64,000 nucleotides of DNA from Eriocheir sinensis (GCF_024679095.1 NW_026111783.1:86001-150000); one strand, 5' to 3'; counted from the stretch's first letter, positions 12,327 through 25,775 are shown. A program made the numbers and translations. Notes: generated by a model not told the origin, from the letters alone.

Positions 12327-13365
12327 TTTATGAGATTCAGAAGATAAGGTTAGTTTTATGGTTTCCGCACCAGCAAGGGGAGGGAGGTGGTTTTCCTTAA
12401 ACGCGCAACTTTGGGCAGAGCTCCGTTTTATCCCAACAGCAATGAAAACTGCACGCATCTCTCCAAGACCACTGATGACTGGGCTTTTAGTCTGTAATGT
12501 CTATCACGTATTTTTATCGACCATTCCTTCTGTGAAGTTATATAACTGTTCGCCTTGACACGAATCCAAGTATCTTTTAATATTTGTCTTTACAGTAATT
12601 AATTTTCCGGTTTCTGAACACGACACCGCAGATAAGTCAAAGAGTGTGCGTGCGTTAAACGCCTCCTCAAAAGACATAATAATTCCTCCCGCCTGTGTGT
12701 GCGTGGGTAGAATTAGCAACACCAAAGGCGACGGGGAAAAAAATTACGAGTCTGCAAGTACTGCGATGTTTACTTCCCCCACAACATCGACCACCTGCAA
12801 AATTTCATCACTATTTTTTTGCCACATTAGTTTGCGCTTTTGTGCCCTGCGCCACGCTTCTTCACCGAGGCGTTAAATGGTCGCGCAAAGTAACATGCAG
12901 GATCGAAACTCACTCCATGTTTACTTAATACCGACGGGCTTTTATGGACTGCATAATACAACAACCTATAGGGGCTTAATAAACAAACGCTATATTTTTT
13001 TGTTTGTTTAGGACAGTAAAGGCTTGCGTGCACCACAACCTACGCGCTGTCTGCTGGGATGCTGAACGAGACACAAGAGGCGATAATGAGAGTATTAGCC
13101 AAAAGGAAAATGAGAGGAAGAAGGAGTTATGACCCTTTACCACGGGTACCTACTGAAGGTGGAGTGGAAGCCCTGAGGGACGCCGAGCTCCTTCAAGAGG
13201 GTGGAACGTAACTCACTGTGATGCATTGCAACAATTTACAAAGGTTATAAGAAACCCTTCCTAGGCTGCCCTAACCAGATAGCACGGTGGTCGGGTTGTA
13301 AATACTCCTCGTTAGTCACCATAAGACATGGGGCGGTACTATAGCACCTCGACACACTCCGCATC
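12324..13365. other. Unassigned, no gene seen
   Basis: About 1 kb of intronic-looking sequence. Short open frames only; none has recognisable motifs or splice context. Confidence 0.5.
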
Positions 13366-16110
13366 CCAAACTCCACCACCACCACCGCCACTACCACAAA
13401 CACCTCCGCCAACACCACTCTATCACCCCTACCGCACAGACCACCATTTCGACACCATCCCCACCACCATCACTGCTACACCATCCGGCCCTACCACAAC
13501 ACCTCCACCACCATAACTGCTACACCGTCCCTATCACAACACCTCCACCACCATAACTGCTACACCGTCCCTACCACAACACCTCCACCACCATCACTGC
13601 TACACCGTCCCTACCACAACACCTCCACCACCATAACTGCTACACCGTCCCTACCACAACACCTCCACCACCATAACTGTTACACCCTCCCTACCACAAC
13701 ACCTCCACCACCATAACTGCTACACCGTCCCTACCACAACACCTCCACCACCATCACTGCTACACCATCCGGCCCTACCACAACACCTCCACCACCATAA
13801 CTGCTACACCGTCCCTACCACAACACCTCCACCACCATCACTGCTACACCCTCCCTACCACAACACCTCCACCACCATAACTGCTACACCGTCCCTACCA
13901 CAACACCTCCACCACCATCACTGCTACACCATCCCTACCACAACACCTCCACCACCATCACTGCTACACCGTCCCTACCACAACACCTCCACCACCATCA
14001 CTGCTACACCATCCGGCCCTACCACAACACCTCCACCACCATCACTGCTACACCGTCCCTACCACAACACCTCCACCACCATCACTGCTACACCATCCGG
14101 CCCTACCACAACACCTCCACCACCATCACTGCTACACCGTCCCTACCACAACACCTCCACCACCATCACTGCTACACCATCCGGCCCTACCACAACACCT
14201 CCACCACCATCACTGCTACACCGTCCCTACCACAACACCTCCACCACTGTCCCTACCACAACACCTCCACCACCATCACTGCTACACCGTCCCTACCACA
14301 ACACCTCCACCACCATCACTGCTACACCGTCCCTACCACAACACCTCCACCACCATCACTGCTACACCGTCCCTACCACAACACCTCCACCACCATCACT
14401 GCTACACCATCCGGCCCTACCACAACACCTCCACCACCATCACTGCTACACCGTCCCTACCACAACACCTCCACCACCATCACTGCTACACCATCCCTAC
14501 CACAACACCTCCACCACCATCACTGCTACACCGTCCCTACCACAACACCTCCACCACCATCACTGCTACACCGTCCCTACCACAACACCTCCACCACCAT
14601 CACTGCTACACCATCCGCCCTACCACAACACCTCCACCACCATCACTGCTACACCGTCCCTACCACAACACCTCCACCACCATCACTGCTACACCATCCC
14701 TACCACAACACCTCCACCACCATCACTGCTACACCATCCCTACCACAACACCTCCACCACCATCACTGCTACACCATCCCTACCACAACACCTCCACCAC
14801 CATCACTGCTACACCATCCGGCCCTACCACAACACCTCCACCACCATCACTGCTACACCGTCCCTACCACAACACCTCCACCACCATCACTGCTACACCA
14901 TCCCTACCACAACACCTCCACCACCATCACTGCTACACCGTCCCTACCACAACACCTCCACCACCATCACTGCTACACCGTCCCTACCACAACACCTCCA
15001 CCACCATCACTGCTACACCATCCGGCCCTACCACAACACCTCCACCACCATCACTGCTACACCGTCCCTACCACAACACCTCCACCACCATCACTGCTAC
15101 ACCGTCCCTACCACAACACCTCCACCACCATCACTGCTACACCATCCGGCCCTACCACAACACCTCCACCACCATCACTGCTACACCGTCCCTACCACAA
15201 CACCTCCACCACCATCACTGCTACACCGTCCCTACCACAACACCTCCACCACCATCACTGCTACACCATCCGGCCCTACCACAACACCTCCACCACCATC
15301 ACTGCTACACCGTCCCTACCACAACACCTCCACCACCATCACTGCTACACCATCCCTACCACAACACCTCCACCACCATCACTGCTACACCGTCCCTACC
15401 ACAACACCTCCACCACCATCACTGCTACACCGTCCCTACCACAACACCTCCACCACCATCACTGCTACACCGTCCCTACCACAACACCTCCACCACCATC
15501 ACTGCTACACCGTCCCTACCACAACACCTCCACCACCATCACTGCTACACCGTCCCTACCACAACACCTCCACCACCATCACTGCTACACCGTCCCTACC
15601 ACAACACCTCCACCACCATCACTGCTACACCGTCCCTACCACAACACCTCCACCACCATCACTGCTACACCGTCCCTACCACAACACCTCCACCACCATC
15701 ACTGCTACACCGTCCCTACCACAACACCTCCACCACCATCACTGCTACACCATCCGGCCCTACCACAACACCTCCACCACCATCACTGCTACACCGTCCC
15801 TACCACAACACCTCCACCACCATCACTGCTACACCGTCCCTACCACAACACCTCCACCACCATCACTGCTACACCGTCCCTACCACAACACCTCCACCAC
15901 CATCACTGCTACACCGTCCGGAACTACCACAACACCTCCACCACCATCACTGCTACACCGTCCCTACCACAACACCTCCACCACCATCACTGCTACACCA
16001 ACCCTGACCACAAACATCAACACCATCATCACTACACCAACCCCTACCACAAGCACCTCAGCCAGCACCCCTACACCAACCCCTACCACAAACACAACCA
16101 TCTCAACTCA
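13366..16110. repeat. 40/44-bp minisatellite, about 60 copies
   Basis: The unit reads CTACCACAACACCTCCACCA then CCATCACTGCTACACCGTCC (40 bp). A variant carries CCATCCGGCC in place of CCGTCC, giving 44 bp, and recurs irregularly through the array. Early copies (13.5-13.8 kb) often have CATAACTG and later ones CATCACTG. The stretch from about 15360 to 15740 holds roughly ten near-identical 40-bp units, suggesting recent local expansion. Both flanks degrade into looser ACC/CAC triplets. Confidence 0.95.
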
Positions 16111-16149
16111 TTAACCTGGGACACAAGGCAAGAGTGACATCTAAGTTAT

Positions 16150-16312
16150 CACAGACTTTCCCTCAGGAGTTCCAAGATATCCATTTATCGACCGGTCAGA
16201 ATGTGAGGATGGACAGCTGGGTGGACTGAGCACCAATTCCCCGGGCCGGGATTCGAAACCAGGACCGAGGATTAGTAGTTATGCGTGCTAACCACTTCAC
16301 AACGGAAGTATG
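16150..16312 (-). mobile_element. tRNA-derived SINE remnant
   Basis: On the minus strand the element begins near 16312 with a tRNA-like head. An A-box-like GAAGTGGTTAGCACGC and a B-box-like GGTTTCGAATCCC are both present (one extra T in the latter). A non-tRNA body follows, with GCTCAGTCCACCCAGCTGTC and GGTCGATAAATGG. I recall this arrangement from decapod SINEs, but that is memory and not a search. The cloverleaf is too damaged for a functional tRNA. Confidence 0.65.
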
Positions 16313-17329
16313 GCTTTTCACTGTAGCTTACTAATAAATGGTAAACGGTGGAAGGCGTCCGAATAAGCTGCACGGCAGAGCTGCAACCAATCACCAGAGT
16401 CCAAATGACCCAGTTTCCATTCCGCAACACCTGCCTTCAGTGCTGCCATGAATCATGAATCATGAATCCCTGCTTATAAGATGAAAGTGTGACACAGCAG
16501 TAGCCGTTGCTTGCTGTTTCGACGCGTTCACATTGTTCACTAACCATGGATCCGTTAAGCCGCGGGGTCCTGCTCTCAGCTTGCCATGCTTAATTTACTT
16601 TACTGATAAAATGCAAGGTAACTGAAAGCAATATTCGCACATGATGGAGTATTTAGCGCAATGCAGTGAGGTTAGCCATCTTGGATATACTTTCGTCGAC
16701 ATCCTCCCGCAATGAATCGCAGCAGGGGACATATTTACCATTCCAGTGAGTGTTGCTGAGGGGTCTGTTGTGGGGTTCGTAGAAAAGAGAAATCTGGTCA
16801 TTATAGTCGTATCAGAAACTGAGCTTTTTTGTCGAGCCCAGGTGTGTGATGTGATTGAGTGGACGCAGATATTATTGTTCCATAACTCAGGTGCGGCAGC
16901 CGGCCTTGTGGGGGAGCATCAGTAAACGGGACATACATTTTCAGTTGGGGTTCTTGCCGGGTTTCGGAGCCACTCTACCTCTCTTACCACCCATACCACT
17001 CTCCCTCCCCGCCCTCCTCTTGAGCACCCTTGCGGCTAGTTTTTGTTGCCGCTTCCCAAATATTTACATGACGTTCTTAATAGATTTATGCTCAAGCTAC
17101 TTACCTGTTTGCTTGATTAGTCGGGAACACTGTACTAGCGTAATATGAGCCTCATGCTTGACGACAGGTTGCCACTTCACCGGGAGATTTTTAATGCGAT
17201 TTCATGCTTAATTAGGTAAGACTCCTCAATTTCGTCATCAGCAACAAGTTAAATCAGGAAAATTAGTGATGAGTGTTACAGGGAAACTAAAACAGGTACT
17301 CAAATTTGCCCTCCACGTAACCCTAAATT
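16313..17329. other. Unassigned, no gene seen
   Basis: Mixed sequence with two short open frames on opposite strands (16595-16801, 16855-17148). Neither has a recognisable motif nor clear splice sites. Confidence 0.45.
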
Positions 17330-17810
17330 ACCACGCTTCGACGCACTTCACACCAGTCAACACCAGTCCTAGCATTCTTCAATCACAGTATAGTAGTAGT
17401 GAGTAGCGGGCAGTGAGTAGCAGGCTTTTTTTCACATTTGTTTACTTTTTTTATGCCCTTGAACTGACTCCTCTGCTGTAAAAAAAAATGATAACAAACT
17501 GAATTCATTGTTGCTGTGGATGATCCTTATCTACTTACCGTCATCATAGACTAAGCTTTTAATCTTCAGCGCCGAAGTATCGCGCAAATCAACACCAGTC
17601 CTTGCACTCCTCGTTTAAGATTGAAGAGACAAACTATTCCTTATATTACCTTTGACGATTCTTGTTTTTCTGGCTTCCTCATCTACTGTACTTCTAATCT
17701 TTAGCTCCGGAATATCGCTCACTCAACACCAGTCCTTTCACTACTCATACTCAAGATACAAAACAAACAAACTATTCTTTACGTTACCTTGGACGATACT
17801 TGTTTTTCCT
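17330..17810. repeat. 134-bp tandem repeat, two copies plus a partial one
   Basis: The phrase CAACACCAGTCC recurs at about 17357, 17590 and 17724. Between the last two the spacing is 134 bp and the surroundings match (CTTTGACGATTCTTGTTTTT against CTTGGACGATACTTGTTTTT). The first, partial copy appears to be interrupted by the LINE tail at 17401-17490. Confidence 0.65.
17401..17490 (+). mobile_element. 3' tail of Jockey-like LINE family J1 (copy C)
   Basis: The stretch GAGTAGCGGG ... GAGTAGCAGGC, a T-rich run, TTTGTTTACTTTTTT, ATGCCCTTGAACTG and GCTGTAAAAAAAAATG matches the 3' end of the two longer J1 copies (ending near 36215 and 57990). It is a severely 5'-truncated insertion, about 90 bp, with an A-rich tail. 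Confidence 0.75.
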
Positions 17811-17990
17811 AGCATCATTATCTATTGTATTTTCATTTCAATATAAGGGGAACACGAGCAGCCTGACGAAAAGCACCTCAACGCTCCTCTAATAGCCAAA
17901 GTATCCCTAAGTTTGTGCCATTAAACCGGCAAATCCTCCTTCGTCCTTGGGGAAACCTGTTCAGCAATTTACGACCTTTCCCGAAGTATA

Positions 17991-18061
17991 CCACCACCAC
18001 CACCACCACCACCAAACACCTACTATCCTCATCACGACTAGTCTCCACCACATAGATGTGG

Positions 18062-18118
<57 letters not shown>
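17991..18118. repeat. (CAC)n then (GT)n microsatellites
   Basis: CAC triplets at 17991-18014 and a GT array at 18064-18118. Confidence 0.93.
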
Positions 18119-18120
<2 letters not shown>

Positions 18121-18223
18121 TGGAGGCGCCCTGAGATGGTCGTTTTGCCACCTACCGATAATCCCTATTCCCACTTGCACTGCGGTCTCCTTACTTTTAT
18201 TTGTTACTGTGGGTCCTTTCTTT

Positions 18224-18336
<113 letters not shown>

Positions 18337-18601
18337 AGACAATTTGAATTTTCCTTTATTTTGTTAATTATTATTAAACAACATGAAGAAGCGTGTTGCT
18401 GCAGCCCTGTCACCCGCCATCCGACGCGTGAACTGCACTACTTAGCCGACTAGGCAAGATTACAGCAGAAAGAATTTGCTGGAGGCCAGTCGGTCTTCAT
18501 GGACATAGCACCTCCTTTATTACCTAACACCGATTTCCTCGATATACGGATATTTTTTATATCACATCGAAGCAACGATGGGAAACTCTGCATCTCGACA
18601 G

Positions 18602-19696
18602 AAATTCAACGTGGGTAACCCTGGAGCGAGGCTCCTCCCTGGTGGACTCCATCAAGCTCTCGTGCAAGGACTCCACCTGCTGCCTGAAGAGGAGGCGTAC
18701 GGTCGCCTCCGTCAAGCTCCCCGTGGAAGGCTGGTCTTGCGTCGCAGGGATTCAAGGCTGCCACGCCGAGGGTGAGCTGCGTGTGCCCTTGGCGAAGCTG
18801 TGCAAGAAAGACGGCAACGCGGCCGTCAGGGTGCAATGTGCCTCGCTTAGGAAGCCAGTCTTCACCTCTTCCATGCCGCTGGCCTGGCTGCTGGACAACA
18901 TCAGCGGCCTCCACTTCTCTCTCTGGTGTGATGACGGGCCGTCTTCACCAGCCTCCGGTGCCACGGGAGGCGGGGTGGCGAGCCCGTCCGGGCGGTGAGC
19001 CCTGCACCGCGTGCGGCCACTGACGGAGTGGCCAGGACCGATGAGGCTGATGCATGGGCAGCCTTTGAAGTGACGACCCATGATGACTGGTCCGTGGAGG
19101 CTGATGTTTCATGGGCAGCCCCAGACTTGGTGACCTCCGCTGCTATGATCGAGGCTGATGCATGGGCAGCCTTTGAAGTGACAACCCATGATGACTGGTC
19201 CGTGGAGGCTGATGTTTCATGGGCAGCCCCAGACTTGGTGACCTCCGCTGCTATGGTCGAGGCTGATGATTCATGGGCAGCCTTTGAAGTGACAACCCGT
19301 GATGACTGGTCCGTGGAGGCTGATGTTTCATGGGCAGCCCCAGACTTGGTGACCTCCGCTGCTATGGTCGAGGCTGATGATTCATGGGCAGCCTTTGAAG
19401 CAATGACCCGTGATGACTGGTCCGTGGAGGCTGATGATTCATGGGCAGCTCCAGACTTGGTGACTTCCGCTGCTATGGTCGAGGCTGATGATTCATGGGC
19501 AGCCTTTGAAGCAATGACCCGTGATGACTGGTCCGTGGAGGCTGATGATCCATGCCCATCCGCCGAATTGGTGGCCGCCATCACCGAAGAGGCTGATGAT
19601 GCATGGGCAGCCTTCGAGATGATGACCAGTGATGACTGGTCCGTAGAGACTGATGCCTTCCTGGACGTCACGGCCATCTGTGCTGTCGTTGTGTAA
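18602..19696 (+). CDS. Putative gene: cysteine-containing domain plus acidic Trp-rich tandem repeats
   Basis: The first open frame (about 18602-18994) encodes STWVTLERGSSLVDSIKLSC, then a segment with several cysteines (KDSTCC, GWSCVAG, IQGCHAEGEL, VQCASL) and hydrophobic strands. It has a strong GC3 bias. It would stop at 18996-18998. A GGTGAGC donor at 18995 and a CCAG acceptor ending at 19035 would remove 41 nt and keep the frame, joining to TDEADAWAAFE. A simple frameshift is the alternative. The second part (19036-19696) is six acidic repeats with W-A-A-F-E and D-D-W-S-V-E-A-D motifs, ending VVV-stop. No in-frame ATG precedes it, so an upstream exon is expected; ACAG at 18601 is a weak possible acceptor. 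An ATG at 18578 starts MGNSAS, which looks myristoylatable but is in another frame. I do not recognise the family. The minus strand of the repeat part is also open, so strand is likely but not certain. Confidence 0.5.
19043..19670 (+). repeat. Coding tandem repeat of 108/111 bp, six units
   Basis: Units begin GAGGCTGATG at 19043, 19151, 19259, 19370, 19481 and 19589. Spacing is 108, 108, 111, 111 and 108 bp, always a multiple of three. The 3-bp difference adds one Asp (EADA against EADD). Each unit holds two half-repeats (EADxWAAFE and EADVSWAAPD). Length changes that keep the frame point to selection on a protein. The last unit is the most diverged. Confidence 0.85.
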
Positions 19697-19878
19697 ATTG
19701 TCATGCTTCACTAAGCAGCCTGGTAACACACTCACCAGTGACCCCCGGCGCAGGCGCGAGCCACATCGTGAGCCACACTCCCGGGGAGCGAGACACCCTT
19801 CAGTGACCGTCGCTCTTATTACACCTTCAGGGGAGGAGCTCCAGCTGTATTTCTTATCTTATCAATGAAAACCTTTAC

Positions 19879-19884
19879 AATAAA
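19879..19884 (+). terminator. Candidate polyadenylation signal AATAAA
   Basis: AATAAA lies 183 bp after the stop of the putative plus-strand gene, in a stretch that turns abruptly AT-rich. That is a plausible 3' UTR end. Confidence 0.45.
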
Positions 19885-19924
19885 ACTATTATCCTATTAA
19901 TGAATTTACCTTACCTATTAATAA

Positions 19925-20175
19925 TAGTGTGCCTATCACAGTGAAATTCACCACATGCACGACTGCCAAGCCTCTTCCATTCGACTACCATTCTATTAGC
20001 AAACCAATTCCTGCCTGCATGTTTAACAAATCTATATTGATCTAACGACCCATGGCTAAGAGTGCATGCCCTTTTACGAGCAGACCCTCATCAAAGGCCG
20101 TCACCCATCTATAAACTTTAATGAAGTCTGCTCGCATCGTCCGACTTTCCAGGGAATGCAAATTTAGACGTTAAG
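19925..20175 (-). pseudogene. CR1-like LINE, reverse transcriptase C-terminal remnant
   Basis: Reading the minus strand from about 20170 gives RLNLHSLESRTMRADFIKVY then RWVTAFDEG. This matches the LNLHSLERRRLRGDLIEVYK block of the CR1-like element at 28.9-32.4 kb. A stop follows, and a frame change leads to traces of NWFANRMVVEW. It is a short old 3' fragment about 40 bp downstream of the polyadenylation signal. Confidence 0.8.
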
Positions 20176-20271
20176 GGCAACCCTTTTTACGGCACGCGTT
20201 CCTTTACTCACCAGTTACGGTCATATTGTACATTACACCTTTTTAAATACATTGGAAAACAGTACAAGAAA

Positions 20272-20338
20272 ACTACTACTACTACTACTACTACTGCTAC
20301 TACTACTACTACTACTACTGCTACTACTACTACTACTG

Positions 20339-20371
<33 letters not shown>

Positions 20372-20383
20372 TTGCTACTACCT
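20272..20383. repeat. (CTA)n microsatellite
   Basis: CTA/ACT triplets with GCT interruptions. Open frames of poly-Leu or poly-Ser across it are artefacts. Confidence 0.95.
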
Positions 20384-20925
20384 TTATTTATATATTTTTT
20401 TACATCTTGGCCTATGGTGCCGGTAGGCTTTCTTTGGGGGCCCACCGTGGCGCAGGCAAGTGTTTATAGTGACGCCATCTATTCGTGGCTCATGCTGCCT
20501 CCCGAGCTCATTCTTGATTTCCCTTTGACAGTTCCTGTAGACTATAGACCATAGCCACGGAAAAACTCAGCACAACGCCCATACTCCAAGTTCCAACTAC
20601 GTGTTTCCAGACCTTATTCCTATGATATCAACTTTCCACGAAGCACTTTACTTGATGATGAACACCTCTAAAAATTATCCATATATCTCATATTTACTGT
20701 AATAATGATCCAACAATCTGATGTCCACTGTTAGTAATAATTTGACGCAAATGTGCAAAGCAAAAAAAGTAATTGGGTGTAAAGTACTATATGTGGAATT
20801 CAAAGAAGGTGAAAAACTATAAAATCTGCCGTTGAGTAGTAAATGAGAACTTTGTATTTAGCGGTGAAAGACTGAGTACAATATGGAGAGGCATAGGCAT
20901 ACTTGAAATACTACTACTATATACG
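20384..20925. other. Unassigned, no gene seen
   Basis: AT-rich intron-like sequence without recognisable elements. Confidence 0.5.
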
Positions 20926-20964
20926 ATGATGATGATAATAGTAATAATAATAATAATAATAATA
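20926..20964. repeat. (GAT/AAT)n microsatellite
   Basis: GAT then AAT triplets. Confidence 0.88.
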
Positions 20965-21514
20965 GAGCAAGTAGGAATTGGATGTCTTCTGGTCTCATTA
21001 GTAACAATCCAGGGGTGTAGTAGGCAGAAAGGCAACTAAAATTAAGAAATCGCAATGGACGGACACGGGATAAAGGGAACAGATATGGAGGGAAAGAGTA
21101 CCTACGCGACACACTGGGAAATAACTAATGTATAAAGAACCCAAGGCATGTTATCCACGCATTGTGCATGAAATAAAACTTGAACACGGTTATTTTTTCT
21201 TACTTATCAAGATTTATTTGCGAATAGTTGCCATTCAAAAGAATTAAGAATATTTTATCTATTCCTTTATAGTTTAGCAACAGCCCTGTCACCCGCCCCC
21301 ACCACAAGCAGTAGCGGCAACATGACCACCACCAACAACTATCACACAAAATACTTCCACCATCACTATCATCACTACCTCCATAAACCGTAAAATTCCA
21401 ATACCAATGACAATATTAATCTTATCACCATCAACACCACTGATATCAACAGGAATATCATTACCAATATTAGTACCAACAACAATACCATTACCAGCAC
21501 TATATAGTACCACC

Positions 21515-21560
21515 TACACCACCACCACCACCACAAACAACAACAACAACAACAACAACC
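21515..21560. repeat. (ACC)n-(AAC)n microsatellite
   Basis: ACC triplets passing into AAC triplets. Confidence 0.9.
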
Positions 21561-21670
21561 ATTAATACAACCACCACCCGCATCCCCAGCGCCGCCCGAG
21601 TTAGGTGTTAGTGGAGGCCGTGCGGCGAGACAGCAGGCAGCAGCGGGCGGGCCAGGCAGCCGCACCTCAC

Positions 21671-21986
21671 CTGGCGGACTCGGGTTCTCCAAGGGCGCCT
21701 CCGTTGATATGATGGGCGGAAGGAAATCGTCGGCGTCGTCAGGCAGGAGCGGAGAGTCGCCCTGGACGCTGCTGGTATTGTAACTATACTCCTCCTGCCC
21801 CAAGACTTCCACGGCCGGCACCTCCTCTGGCGTGACGGGCGGAGACTCACCTTGGCTCTCCGCGGGGGGCCCGGCGGCGGCGGCCTGTGGTGGCGGCAGC
21901 AGCAGCAAGAGAAGCAGCAGGAGCAGCCAGTACCCCTTGGACGCCACGCCCTGCACCACGGCAAGGGCTCGCCGCCATCTTGGCTC
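21671..21986 (-). CDS. Exon of discoidin gene: hydrophobic segment and acidic spacer, first supported exon
   Basis: The acceptor TTCTTTCCGTTGCAG precedes GAGCCAAG at 21986. The frame is open through the exon and leaves in phase 1 at CCGCCAG then GTGAGGTG. The peptide contains RRALAVVQG, a GYWLLLLLLLLLLPPP core and AAAAG, which together look like a signal peptide or signal anchor. A spacer rich in Glu, Asp and Pro follows, with PVTPEEVPAVEVL and LLPDDADDFLPP. Joining the phase-1 end to the exon at 9333 makes a glycine codon and runs straight into CSSPLG, the start of the discoidin domain. A second, stronger donor (AGCCAAG then GTGAGTCTCC, exon end 21851) is also phase 1 and would skip about 60 spacer residues. 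There is no in-frame ATG, so the start codon should be in an upstream exon. Confidence 0.72.

Positions 21987-23818
<1,832 letters not shown>

Positions 23819-23904
<86 letters not shown>
23819..23904. repeat. (GT)n microsatellite
   Basis: A perfect GT array of about 42 units. Confidence 0.96.
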
Positions 23905-23905
<1 letters not shown>

Positions 23906-24411
23906 CTTTCATGTCTTTGTCTCTAGTTGTGTGTATCTGTCCGTTGCTCGTCTGTCTGTATGCCCAGATGCCTGTCAGTCTGTCACTAACAACTTTCACC
24001 AATGAATAATACTTGAATACTGAGTTCCACGGATTTATCTTTGACAGACCTTTTTTCCGGCACACATTATCCTAGCACACCTGTCTTTATGAAAAAAAAT
24101 GGGAAAGGTTTACATAACACTCCTTTCAGTCCCTTTGCCCTTCTGACCACCGCGATGGGACGGATGGAGCGGGGTGTGGGGGGCGGGGGCGCGGCGGGCG
24201 AGGTGGGAGCTTGGCGGGGCGCGGCGGGCAGGTAGGACCCCCCACAGAGTTGTTCATCGGTGGCGTCGCGGGAGAAGCTACTTTGCTGATCCGCTTTTAT
24301 TTATGAAGAGTGAGGAGAGAGTCGCCGCCTTTCTCTCTAAGCCGACCGGCCGCGCTGAGTGGCTGTGTCGAAACAATCCTCAACGTCTTCATTATCAGAT
24401 GTGATGAGGAA

Positions 24412-24412
<1 letters not shown>
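23905..24412. other. GC-rich block, no gene identified
   Basis: Positions 24150-24240 are unusually G-rich for the window (GGGGGCGGGGGCGCGGCGGG). It could be a CpG-rich promoter region, but I see no core promoter or exon that proves it. Confidence 0.35.
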
Positions 24413-24469
<57 letters not shown>

Positions 24470-24493
24470 GGAAGTTTTATTGTGTGTGTGTGT
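24413..24493. repeat. (CA)n then short (GT)n
   Basis: CA array at 24413-24467, with a short GT run at 24481-24493. The two could pair as a hairpin. Confidence 0.9.
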
Positions 24494-24985
24494 TTGTGTG
24501 CGTGGTACGTACTAATTAACTTTCTACGTAAATCTGTGACGGAGAAGCAGCTCAATTTTCCTTTACGTGCTGAGCAAACAACAGATTCAGTTTTACAGTT
24601 TCTATCCAGACTCTTTTTTTCTATTTCTGATTGACGTTTCTTTTTTTTTTTCAAGAAGTGCGAAAAATGGAGGAATGATAACTGGAAAATAATCATAACC
24701 CTTAATACTTTCTTACACGTTTTCACTGTCACCGCCTCCGGCACTTGGCGCACGCAGCACGGCCGTCACGTGTGTGTGGAGGGAGCTGTGTAAATGTTTG
24801 GGATGTCCACCCATGTGGAACTGGTAAATATATTCATCAGATTTTGAGGTATTTTGGTAAAAAAAAAACAGACAGGTAAACAGACGGACAATGACGAGTG
24901 TTTCTTTCCTCATTGTCCGTCGCTTTCATTGTCTTTCCCCCAAGTTGCAACATAAATATATATGTTACAAGTTATTGTTCTTGCT
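24494..24985. other. Unassigned, no gene seen
   Basis: AT-rich sequence with short poly-A and poly-T runs. Confidence 0.5.
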
Positions 24986-24989
24986 TAAG

Positions 24990-25160
24990 CAAGTGCCCGT
25001 GTGTCCTTAGCCCGGAGCTCCCCGATGACGGCCTCGCCCTCCCATGCAATACTTCACCTTCCCCCTTTCTATCAGGTGCCCGTGTATCCTTAGCCCGGAG
25101 CTCCCCGATGACAGCCTCGCCCTCCCATGCAATACTTCACCTTCCCCTTCGCAGGTTGGG
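24990..25160. repeat. Tandem duplication, two copies of about 85 bp
   Basis: Both copies share GTGCCCGTGT, TTAGCCCGGAGCTCCCCGAT and ATGCAATACTTCACCTTCCC. A few substitutions separate them. Confidence 0.9.
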
Positions 25161-25290
25161 TCTCAGCCACTCCCAAAGCGGCAAGAACACAACAGAGGAA
25201 GTGAATGAATATCTCGCGCTCGCCATTGACAGACTTAGGAAGGAAAATTGCAAGCCGTTCCTCCTTACGTTCACTAAGCCCAGCGTGGAG

Positions 25291-25432
<142 letters not shown>

Positions 25433-25639
25433 ATTATAGACATATAAACCAGCCTTACAATCACTATACGTAGCTACTTTTACGCCTGTTTCAAAGCCGC
25501 TGGTGTGTGCGTTACCTAATCTACAGAGAGACTGTAAACGAGGTTGAAGTGAGTTCGTTCCATATTCCTAAACGTCTCGGCTCAGATTAGGACTATTTTC
25601 CAAGCCCACAGAGAAGATTAACTGGGTTTTCACGGGGGT

Positions 25640-25775
25640 GTCCCGTTGAGGGTGCAGAGGTCGTGTATGACTGTCACCGGGATCACGAGACAGTCCGTGA
25701 AAACCCTGAAACTTCTACGAGAGGCTTTTAAACAGGCGAGCCGAGGCGCCGATGCGTTAAGAATACGTGCCGTGC
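25640..25775 (-). repeat. Dispersed repeat R1, second segment (inverted)
   Basis: CGAGAGGCTTTTAAACAGGC then GAGCCGAGGCGCCGATGCG matches 50950-50995. Its reverse complement continues the R1 sequence that stops near 26555 (CGTATTCTTAACGC). Confidence 0.65.

Noticed and set aside
13366..16110. Possible CRISPR-like array of 40-bp units
   Set aside because: The units are directly contiguous with no unique spacers, the genome is eukaryotic, and there are no cas genes. It is a minisatellite.
16240..16312. Second tRNA gene
   Set aside because: The B box has an inserted T, the stems are broken, and a SINE-like body follows.
18901..19704. Long minus-strand Ser/Ala-rich frame opposite the acidic repeat gene
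   Set aside because: It is open because the repeat unit is a multiple of three. The plus strand has the collinear upstream domain and a downstream AATAAA, so it is preferred. The minus strand is not excluded absolutely.
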